From NCBI GenBank assembly GCA_000431835.1, contig HF987937.1, forward strand, positions 7,237-57,566: DNA of 50,330 nt, in the 5' to 3' direction. This stretch comes from Succinatimonas sp. CAG:777 (GTDB lineage Bacteria; Pseudomonadota; Gammaproteobacteria; Enterobacterales; Succinivibrionaceae). The notes beneath the pieces were generated by a model, which saw only the letters and a list, made by a program, of their open reading frames with translations, was not told the DNA's origin and did not search any database. Every line of letters begins with the position of its first letter. The first letter of the stretch is position 1. A program made the translations under genes and the position numbers. Positions 1 through 6,422 of the stretch are shown here, piece by piece.

Positions 1-1749
1 CTCTTTTGTAGCTTCACCGATTACAGCATACTGAGCGCGCTCACGCTTACAGAAACCTTCAAAGATATCAAACTTCTCAGCAGATACTGCTAATACATAA
101 CGCTCCTGAGACTCGTTACACCAAATCTGTAATGGTGACATACCAGGCTCGTCATTAGGGATCTTACGTAAGTCAAACTTACCACCTACGCCACCGTCAG
201 CTACTAACTCTGGCATTGCATTTGATAATCCACCGGCGCCAACATCGTGGATGAACATAATTGGGTTATCTTCACCTAATTCCCAGCAAGCATCGATAAC
301 TTCCTGACAACGACGCTGCATTTCAGGGTTACCACGCTGAACTGAAGCGAAATCTAAGTCTTCTGATGAAGCACCTGAGTTCATTGATGAGGCTGCACCA
401 CCACCTAAACCAATGTTCATAGCAGGACCGCCTAAAACGATCAACTTAGCACCTGGATCGATATGATCTTTAATGATGTGCTCACGGCGTATGTTACCCC
501 AACCACCAGCTAACATAATTGGCTTGTGGTAACCACGAACTTCTTTACCATTGAAGCTTGTAACTTCTTCTTCGTAAGTTCTAAAGTAACCGCACAGGTT
601 TGGACGACCAAACTCATTGTTGAAACTTGCAGCACCTAATGGACCATCGATCATGATCTGTAGAGCTGAAGCTAAACGACCAGGCTTACCAAAATCATGC
701 TCCCATGGCTGAACGTCTCCAGGAATACGTAAGTTTGATACGCTAAAGCCGCTGATACCAGCCTTTGGCTTAGAACCTATACCGGTTGCGCCTTCATCAC
801 GAATTTCACCACCAGAACCTGTTGCAGCACCTGGGAATGGAGAAATAGCTGTAGGATGGTTATGGGTTTCTACCTTCATTAAGATAGGCATATCCTCTTC
901 GTGGTATGCCCACTCGTGATTAGGATTTGGGAAGAAACGACCTGCCTTTGAACCTTCCATAACAGCAGCATTATCTTTATATGCAGATAATACATAGTCA
1001 CCGTTGGTCTCAAAGGTGTTTTTGATCATGCCGAATAATGATTTGTCTTGTAACTTACCGTCAATCTTCCACTCAGCACCGAAGACCTTATGACGGCAGT
1101 GCTCTGAGTTCATCTGGGCGAACATGTACAGTTCGATATCGGTGGGATCACGGCCGATTACCTTGAAGCTGTCCATTAAGTATTCCATTTCAGGCTCTGA
1201 TAAAGCTAAACCTAACTCAACGTTAGCCTTGCGCAGTGCATCCATACCACCTGTGGTTAAAGCAACTGTCTTAAATGGCTTTGGAGTCTGCTTTTCAAAT
1301 AGCTTTGAACCTTCTTCTAAAGAGAACAGAACGTTCTCCATCATGCGGTCGTGAATTAAAGAACTTACTATCTTCTTCTCATCATCAGAGAATGTACCAT
1401 TCTCTTTTACGATGTAGTAAGCAATACCACGCTCAATTCTTAAGATCTTATTAAGACCGCAGTTGTGAGCAATATCAGTAGCCTTAGATGCCCAAGGAGA
1501 AATGGTACCTACACGAGGAATTACAAAGAATAGCTCACCTTTATTCTCGGTTTCGTCCTTAGATGGACCATAGCTTAGGATCTTGTTTAAAACGGTCTTT
1601 TCCTTATCGGTTAAAGCCTCTTTGGTATCAACAAGATGAACAAAATGAGTACTAATTGAACTTACCTTGATGCCTTCTTTACCTAATGCATTGATAATCT
1701 TTTCAATTCTAAAGGTTGAAACGGCAGGAGAACCTAAAATGATATCCAT
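1..1749 (-). CDS. purL: Phosphoribosylformylglycinamidine synthase, N-terminal part (cut by window edge)
   Basis: PurL converts FGAR, glutamine and ATP to FGAM in purine synthesis in the cytoplasm. The frame is open for 583 codons from an ATG at 1747-1749 to the window edge; the large gammaproteobacterial PurL is about 1300 residues, so the catalytic half and the glutaminase domain lie outside. Translation gives MDIILGSPAVSTFR at the start and the family segments MNSEHCRHKVF, VETHNHPTAISPFPGAATGSGG and SNLRIPGDVQPWE, typical of the FGAM synthase domain. The start is supported by AGGAAC eight bases upstream. It is transcribed leftward from a promoter-like sequence near 1869-1898. purM is also in the window, far away at 42050, so the purine genes are dispersed. 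I saw no clear PurR box. Confidence 0.97.
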   Translation of the reverse strand, partial: MDIILGSPAVSTFRIEKIINALGKEGIKVSSISTHFVHLVDTKEALTDKEKTVLNKILSYGPSKDETENKGELFFVIPRVGTISPWASKATDIAHNCGLNKILRIERGIAYYIVKENGTFSDDEKKIVSSLIHDRMMENVLFSLEEGSKLFEKQTPKPFKTVALTTGGMDALRKANVELGLALSEPEMEYLMDSFKVIGRDPTDIELYMFAQMNSEHCRHKVFGAEWKIDGKLQDKSLFGMIKNTFETNGDYVLSAYKDNAAVMEGSKAGRFFPNPNHEWAYHEEDMPILMKVETHNHPTAISPFPGAATGSGGEIRDEGATGIGSKPKAGISGFSVSNLRIPGDVQPWEHDFGKPGRLASALQIMIDGPLGAASFNNEFGRPNLCGYFRTYEEEVTSFNGKEVRGYHKPIMLAGGWGNIRREHIIKDHIDPGAKLIVLGGPAMNIGLGGGAASSMNSGASSEDLDFASVQRGNPEMQRRCQEVIDACWELGEDNPIMFIHDVGAGGLSNAMPELVADGGVGGKFDLRKIPNDEPGMSPLQIWCNESQERYVLAVSAEKFDIFEGFCKRERAQYAVIGEATKE

Positions 1750-2066
1750 CAGAAATGTTCCTGTTTAACTAACTGATATAGTGAAATGACTTTTTTCTAG
1801 TTTGACTGTTTTACTTAAAGTTCATAATCAACCTTAAATTAAACAGCTCTAAAAAAATGTGGCTGTATTTTATCACATTGCAAGCGAGCTTATGTCAATT
1901 AGCTAACTTTTAATCATTTCTGAGCAAAAAGTAAAAAATAGGCTATGGCATACGGATTTTACGTCCTTAATTAGACTCACTTTTCCTCACTTACAGATAA
2001 AATTTGAGATAAATGATGTAGAGGACTCTTTATGTTAGGTATAATAGGAGCCGGCGGAGGTTCAAA
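1750..2066. other. Divergent spacer between purL and the small basic ORF
   Basis: This 317-base AT-rich spacer holds the candidate purL promoter on the minus strand. On the plus strand there is a TATAAT box at 2040-2045, very close to the next gene, without a convincing -35. I see no gene, tRNA or recognisable riboswitch in it. Confidence 0.6.
1869..1898 (-). promoter_or_regulatory. Candidate sigma-70 promoter of purL
   Basis: On the minus strand there is a perfect -35 TTGACA (1893-1898), an 18-base spacer and a -10 GATAAA (1869-1874). It would give a leader of about 110 bases before the purL ATG. The match is by eye only. Confidence 0.5.
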
Positions 2067-2207
2067 ATGAAAAAATCAAGTCGTTTACTTCATAACAACA
2101 CAGCTGCAAGACGTTCTCGTCAGCGCCAAATGTTTATCAAAGATGCTAGAGCTCGTCGTCAGGCTCGTCAGGAAGTTTTCTTTATTCAGGAAAAATCTTC
2201 ATCATAG
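2067..2207 (+). CDS. 46-residue arginine-rich microprotein, function unknown
   Basis: A short ORF begins MKKSSRLLHNN and ends QEKSSS before TAG. Its middle is strongly basic (about ten Arg in residues 15-34, with a run like RRSRQRQ and ARARRQARQ) and looks helical; the end is neutral to acidic. The start has an unusually strong purine-rich ribosome binding site (GGAGCCGGCGGAGG, 6-20 bases upstream), and a TATAAT box lies at 2040-2045. It stands between purL (divergent) and the flagellar genes, separated from fliS by a 12-bp hairpin. The composition suggests nucleic-acid or ribosome binding, but I do not recognise the family. It is too short for routine ORF callers. The strong ribosome binding site is the main argument that it is translated. 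Confidence 0.6.
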   Translation: MKKSSRLLHNNTAARRSRQRQMFIKDARARRQARQEVFFIQEKSSS

Positions 2208-2263
2208 TTTTAGTAAGTAAAAACCTTCTAATAGCGTCAGCAACCGACTCTATCTCTATAAAG

Positions 2264-2293
2264 TTTTGCATTTCAGAAAATTGAAATGCAAAA
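2264..2293 (+). repeat. Perfect 12-bp hairpin between the microprotein and fliS
   Basis: TTTTGCATTTCA (2264-2275) and its exact reverse complement TGAAATGCAAAA (2282-2293) flank a 6-base loop. No T-run follows, so it is a weak intrinsic terminator at best. It may protect the 3' end of the upstream mRNA or act as a binding site. Confidence 0.6.
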
Positions 2294-2341
2294 TTCAAAG
2301 TTTCTCCAGTTTAATCCTTCAAATTATTCTTTAAAATTTTA

Positions 2342-2355
2342 GGCATTTTTCTTGC
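2342..2355 (+). promoter_or_regulatory. Sigma-54 (RpoN) promoter of fliS
   Basis: The sequence AGGCATTTTTCTTGCAT has GG at 2342-2343 and GC at 2354-2355 with exactly ten bases between. This fits the -24/-12 pattern TGGCA-N6-TTGCA. The start site would fall near 2367, about 60 bases before the fliS ATG. Polar-flagellum genes of gammaproteobacteria are commonly RpoN-dependent under FlrA/FleQ-type activators, so the context agrees. Confidence 0.65.
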
Positions 2356-2427
2356 ATAAATACTAAAAAAGTATGTTTACGTGGCAAATAACTGCCATCT
2401 TTAATTATTTTATGCAAGGAGAGATCT

Positions 2428-2895
2428 ATGTACGGCCGTAACTTAAGAGCCTATCAGAAGACCACCGTCAACGCAGAAATTTCAGTTGCTGATCCTTATT
2501 ATGTAACTAAGTTGCTCTATCAGGGACTCTTTGAGCGCCTAGCTCAGGCAAAAGGAGCAATTGAGCGTGGAGACTTGGCTTTAAAAGCTAAAAAACTATC
2601 TACTGCTACTGCTATTTTGGAAAATTTGAGAAGCACTCTCGACTTTTCTCAAAGCAAGACTATTGCACAAGGGCTTTATGACATATACTCATACATGATT
2701 GATCAGGTCGCTGAAGCTTCATTAAATCTAATGACTCAGCCTATTGATAATGCAATTAGAGCTTTAATGCCTATAAAAAAAGCATGGGATTCTATTCCAG
2801 TTACAGCTCAACAGGAAGCTGCTTCTAAAAGAACTCAAGAGCAGTTAAATGTTGATCTAAACCATGCTGATAATATGGCTAAAGGTAGCGTATAA
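2428..2895 (+). CDS. fliS: Flagellar export chaperone FliS
   Basis: FliS binds the disordered C-terminus of flagellin in the cytoplasm, stops it polymerising early and hands it to the flagellar type III export gate. The 155-residue product has the FliS hallmarks: an N-terminal tyrosine-containing stretch (MYGRNLRAYQKTTV), the segment DPYYVTKLLYQGLFERLAQAKGAI, and a helical bundle through about residue 125. The tail, rich in Q, N and K, is slightly longer than usual. The start has an AAGGAGAG Shine-Dalgarno sequence. It is the first gene of a fliS/FliT-like/Maf group, and no flagellin gene is in the window. A sigma-54 promoter match lies upstream. Confidence 0.9.
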   Translation: MYGRNLRAYQKTTVNAEISVADPYYVTKLLYQGLFERLAQAKGAIERGDLALKAKKLSTATAILENLRSTLDFSQSKTIAQGLYDIYSYMIDQVAEASLNLMTQPIDNAIRALMPIKKAWDSIPVTAQQEAASKRTQEQLNVDLNHADNMAKGSV

Positions 2896-2904
2896 AGGCA
2901 ATAC

Positions 2905-3240
2905 ATGACTTTACAAGAAATCATAAGGCGAATTACAGAAGCTGAGAATTCGCTTTGTAACGAACTAAAAAAAGACGATTTAGGTTTTTCTGCTGATTAT
3001 CTTAGCTATACTCAAAAGCTTTTACAGGAGCTTGAAAAGATTAAGCCTACTCTAAGTTCTGAAGAATTAGAGACCGCTAAAGAGTTTGCTAGTGCTTATG
3101 CTGAACACATTAAGTCTCAGATAAAAGAACTTGCTGTTGAAAGAGCTAAGGTTGGCGATGAATACCGTAAAGTAAAAGCACGACACAACATCAGTAATAA
3201 GTACGTTTCATTTAAGAAGTTTGCAGAAAACCTAAAATAG
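2905..3240 (+). CDS. Small helical protein in the fliT position
   Basis: This 111-residue, highly charged and almost wholly helical protein starts nine bases after fliS, behind an AAAGG ribosome binding site. FliT, the chaperone for the filament cap FliD, usually follows fliS and has the same size and all-helix character. The sequence (MTLQEIIRRITEAENSL and so on) has no motif that proves it is FliT. It could be another small flagellar chaperone or regulator. The call rests on position, length and predicted helices. Confidence 0.55.
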   Translation: MTLQEIIRRITEAENSLCNELKKDDLGFSADYLSYTQKLLQELEKIKPTLSSEELETAKEFASAYAEHIKSQIKELAVERAKVGDEYRKVKARHNISNKYVSFKKFAENLK

Positions 3241-3286
3241 TAAGCCTATAAAAGTAGGTAGCCTATAACAATAATCAGGATGAGAT

Positions 3287-5545
3287 ATGGAAGATCAGAA
3301 AAAGAATTCTCTTTTGGATGACGATCTGTCTTTAGAAGAGCTTGCCAAAAATTTTGACAATATTGATATTAATGATCTTGAAAAGATCCAAGATCTTGCA
3401 AAGCTCCAACAGCAGATGAACGATTTTCTGATTGACAGATTTGCGACAAATATTGAAGCTTTCAAAAAGTACATGCCTGATATTGGCAAGTTCTTTGAGC
3501 ACTATAAGCCAAAGAGAACCATTGAATTCTTCTGCATGCCAAACGGCATTCCAAATCTTTATTTTCCTGATACCAATGATTTTTTCTACAAAACAGCTGA
3601 TCCTTTTAAATTATGTGAACAGCAGATTGTACAAATTCTTGAAAGATCAAATATTCTGCAAACCCGCTACGGACATGAATCCGATCCTTACGGTCAGTTA
3701 CATTTTAAATATTTAAATACTTTAGTTACTTTAGGAGAAGAAATTGAAAGAGACAGAACGCTCTCTCCTTTAAAGATTGGCTCAGTACCTAACTGTATGT
3801 TCTTTGGTATAGGTTTAGGTTACTCATTAGCTTATCTTTATGAAAGAGTAGAAGTGGCTAATCTCATCATTGTAGAGCCTGATCTTGATGTGTTCTATGC
3901 TTCATTACATGCTTTTGACTGGCAGAACTTATTAAAATTCTTATTTGAGAACAAATATGCCATCAACATTATGTTAGGACAGACACCATTCCAGTTTACC
4001 CAGGATCTGTCAAACTTTTATTCAAAGCATGGTCGTTTCTTGTCATCATCTTGGTTAGGTATCGTGCATTATGCCTCACCTGAGATTAAAGCAATTGCCG
4101 ATGTAGCAATGCGAGATCTTGATTCTGTGCATGCAGCCATGGGGTTCTTTGATGATCACTTATTTGGAGCAAGTCATGCCTGTCATTCACTCTTAGACAA
4201 AAAGAACTTTGTTTTAAGGCATCAAACATTAGATAAGAAATACGCTAAGTTACCTGTGTTTGTAATTGGTTCTGGACCATCTCTAGATAATGACATTCCA
4301 TTTATCAGAAAGAATCAGGATAAAGCAATTGTTGTAGCCTGCGGTACCGCCATTGATACTCTGTACCATGCTGGTATTAAACCTGATTTTTATGCATGTA
4401 CTGAAAGAACTCCTGAAATTAGGGAAGCTTTAGGCGTGATCCCTGATGAGCATTTCTTAGATGATGTTATTTTGCTTACTGGAGACGTAATTCACCCATA
4501 CACCACCGCTTTATTTAAGCATACTGCTATCTTTGGAAAGATTGATGAACCATTCTATAAGTATGCATTAGCAACCATTAAAGAGACCAGAAAAGTAGGC
4601 TTCGTACAGCTGATGAATCCTCTTGTAGGCAACATGGGCGTATCTGGAGCTCTATTCTTAGGCTTTAAGAACATTTATATGTTCGGTCTTGATAATGGTA
4701 AAAAGATCAACTCAAGTGCTATGCACTCAAAGTACACTACCTTGTATAACGAGCGTGGTTGCTCTGATCAAGGAGGCAGTTACACTACTAAACAGCAGGG
4801 TAAAGGCAACTTTGGTGGCTTGGTAGAGACAGGTTACTTCTTTGCACTATCAGCTCGTAACATGGGTTATGTAATTCGTAATCTTGAGGAAGAGAGAGGA
4901 AAATTAAATTGCATTAACTGCTCTGATGGTCTTTATGTTGAAAACACCACTCCTATGCATTCTTATGATCTTGATTTTAAGAAGTTCAAGAACATTGACA
5001 AGGAGGCTTTCCATAAATACATCAACGAAGTTAAGACCTCACCTGTAAAAGTTACACGTAAAGAGCTTGAAGAGATCTTTAATCCTGAAGTATTCAAAGA
5101 AATCGTTAATAAGGTTATTGAAAAGTTAAAGGCTCGCCCTAAGACTCGTTTAGAGACTATTTTGATGATGCAGGATATCTCAGAGTTCTTATGTGGTATT
5201 GAATTACAGCCTCAGCTTTACTTCTATGGAAGCTCACTGCAGGGCTCATTGCAGACCTACTTTATTGTAGCTTCACGTGTGCTTTATAACAGCTCTGATG
5301 AAAAACAGTGTCTAGAACAGTGTTTTAAGATGTTCGAGGTTATCTCTGAGTTTTTAGAAGAAGCACAAACTATCTTTAAACACATGCCAGACTTTGTAAT
5401 TGGTGAACATCGTAAGTTCTACCCTGATGGCAAGGTTGGTATTGATTATCCTCTTTGCAAGGCACCTGTCCTTCCTCCTGAATTCCACTTAAGAAGAGCT
5501 GAATATGACGATCCTCAAAAGATCTTTGAAAAGCGTTATGAATAG
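3287..5545 (+). CDS. Motility accessory factor (Maf/DUF115) glycosyltransferase-like protein
   Basis: Maf-type proteins are cytoplasmic and are thought to attach nonulosonic acids (pseudaminic or legionaminic acid) to flagellin before export. The 752-residue product has the length and layout of the family: an acidic helical N-terminus (to about residue 60), an N-terminal Rossmann-like region with FFGIGLGYSLAYLYERV, and the central DUF115 core beginning at about residue 320 with VFVIGSGPSLDNDI, ACGTAIDTLYHAGIKPDF and, further on, GLDNG. A helical C-terminal domain follows. It lies 46 bases after the FliT-like gene and has an AGGATGAG ribosome binding site. Placement directly after fliS supports flagellin modification. 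No sialic-acid synthesis genes are in the window, so the donor sugar cannot be told. Confidence 0.85.
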   Translation: MEDQKKNSLLDDDLSLEELAKNFDNIDINDLEKIQDLAKLQQQMNDFLIDRFATNIEAFKKYMPDIGKFFEHYKPKRTIEFFCMPNGIPNLYFPDTNDFFYKTADPFKLCEQQIVQILERSNILQTRYGHESDPYGQLHFKYLNTLVTLGEEIERDRTLSPLKIGSVPNCMFFGIGLGYSLAYLYERVEVANLIIVEPDLDVFYASLHAFDWQNLLKFLFENKYAINIMLGQTPFQFTQDLSNFYSKHGRFLSSSWLGIVHYASPEIKAIADVAMRDLDSVHAAMGFFDDHLFGASHACHSLLDKKNFVLRHQTLDKKYAKLPVFVIGSGPSLDNDIPFIRKNQDKAIVVACGTAIDTLYHAGIKPDFYACTERTPEIREALGVIPDEHFLDDVILLTGDVIHPYTTALFKHTAIFGKIDEPFYKYALATIKETRKVGFVQLMNPLVGNMGVSGALFLGFKNIYMFGLDNGKKINSSAMHSKYTTLYNERGCSDQGGSYTTKQQGKGNFGGLVETGYFFALSARNMGYVIRNLEEERGKLNCINCSDGLYVENTTPMHSYDLDFKKFKNIDKEAFHKYINEVKTSPVKVTRKELEEIFNPEVFKEIVNKVIEKLKARPKTRLETILMMQDISEFLCGIELQPQLYFYGSSLQGSLQTYFIVASRVLYNSSDEKQCLEQCFKMFEVISEFLEEAQTIFKHMPDFVIGEHRKFYPDGKVGIDYPLCKAPVLPPEFHLRRAEYDDPQKIFEKRYE

Positions 5546-5566
5546 TAAAGTTATTTAGTGTGAAAA

Positions 5567-5594
5567 GAGCTAACCTTGTAGTTAGCTCCTTTTG
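5567..5594 (+). terminator. Intrinsic terminator after the Maf gene
   Basis: GAGCTAAC (5567-5574) pairs with GTTAGCTC (5581-5588) around a 6-base loop, and a T-rich stretch follows. It closes the fliS-Maf transcription unit. Confidence 0.75.
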
Positions 5595-5634
5595 TATACA
5601 CAGCTAAATTAAGATCTGCACCATCACATCTCAT

Positions 5635-5673
5635 ATTTGCCCCATTAAGTTCATTTTACAACCAATTTGCCCC
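5635..5673 (+). repeat. Two 9-bp direct repeats 30 bp apart upstream of the membrane cassette
   Basis: ATTTGCCCC occurs at 5635-5643 and again at 5665-5673, start to start exactly 30 bp (about three helical turns). The core is more G+C-rich than the spacer around it. It could be paired binding sites for a regulator of the cassette at 5750, or a scar of an element end. Confidence 0.35.
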
Positions 5674-5749
5674 TTACAGGAGCAGTTTTCAAAGTAGCTT
5701 TAATTTCGCTCTATATTATTTAAAGTTTCAGAATTTATGAGAGGTTTTT

Positions 5750-6098
5750 ATGGCTTGTTTTACAGCTTGTGTTGCAGAGGCTCTTGTAGCTTACGGTGTA
5801 AAGAAAGTAGTAGCTAAGGTTAATCATCAAAAAGTAAGAGCTTTTTCAGGAAAAATCCAAAAGCTTATCAATCTACTGTTATCAGGTTCTTTTTTTATTG
5901 TTAATTGAGCATGTTTGGCATGGTGAGATAGTGCCTTTCTATCCATTCTTTACAGCTGCAAGCGATCCTGAAAGTACTAGAGTAATGGTAAATGAAATCT
6001 TAACAGTAGGTGTTGCTATGGATGTTGCTGTTACTGCTGTATGGTTTGTAGCTTATATTCTTGTACCTAAACTTGCACACAAAGAGGTAATTGCATAA
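5750..6098 (+). pseudogene. Small conserved membrane protein split by a +1 frameshift at a T7 run
   Basis: Two frames together make one protein. The first runs 5750-5908 (MACFTACVAEALVAYGVKK..., 52 residues) behind a GAGAGG ribosome binding site. The second is in the +1 frame from about 5895 to the TAA at 6096-6098 and carries LIEHVWHGEIVPFYPFF, TAASDPESTRVM and a transmembrane helix near its end. The frames meet at seven consecutive T (5890-5896). With six T the product would read through as 115 residues: short Cys/Ala-rich start, basic stretch, membrane helix (LINLLLSGSFLLLIEHVWHGE), loop and a second helix. From memory, intact small proteins of this pattern (MACF start, EHxWHGE motif) occur in other bacteria; I know no function. 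The break may be a sequencing error, a true mutation, phase variation, or transcriptional slippage on the T-run. Confidence 0.7.
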
Positions 6099-6373
6099 TG
6101 TGCCTTTTAATTACAGCTTTAGCTGCTATCATTTGTTTTTGTCTTCAAAAGAAGTGTTATTTAGATTTGAATAGACTCTGTGTGATGTTTTCTTCAGCCA
6201 CCATCATGTGGATTGTAGATTGTGCTTTTGCAAAGTTCAATGGAGAGGATTTCTTTGATATAAGTTATGACGATACTTTATTAGGAATAACTGTTCTCTT
6301 TTTAGCTATTATTTTAGATATTATCTTAAGAATACCTAAGATTGCTCAAAAATCAAAACTTGAGAACAACTAG
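6098..6373 (+). CDS. Small membrane protein, second gene of the cassette
   Basis: This 91-residue protein starts at an ATG overlapping the stop of the preceding gene (TAATG), so it is probably translationally coupled. It has an N-terminal helix (residues 1-15), a second helix around 27-45 (with MWIVDCAF), a short acidic loop (FNGEDFFDISYDD) and a third helix (about 60-78), then a basic tail. Three membrane spans and an acidic loop fit a small inner-membrane protein that pairs with its partner at 5750. I do not know a named family. Tight coupling means a frameshift upstream could also alter its expression. Confidence 0.7.
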   Translation: MCLLITALAAIICFCLQKKCYLDLNRLCVMFSSATIMWIVDCAFAKFNGEDFFDISYDDTLLGITVLFLAIILDIILRIPKIAQKSKLENN

Positions 6374-6398
6374 TTCAAGGCAAGATCTCTACTACAAT

Positions 6399-6422
6399 GG
6401 GGGCTTTCGCCCCCTCTGTTTT
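6399..6422 (+). terminator. Intrinsic terminator after the membrane cassette
   Basis: GGGGGC (6399-6404), loop TTTC, GCCCCC (6409-6414), then TCTGTTTT. It separates the plus-strand cassette from the convergent der gene, whose stop codon lies at 6421-6423. The reverse direction lacks a T-run. Confidence 0.8.

Noticed and set aside
1750..2066. PurR operator before purL
   Set aside because: GCAAGCGAGC near 1880 only vaguely resembles the palindromic PurR box.
5595..5749. Remnant of an IS21-type end, suggested by the two ATTTGCCCC repeats
   Set aside because: No transposase fragment, no matching end on the other side of the cassette and only two copies.
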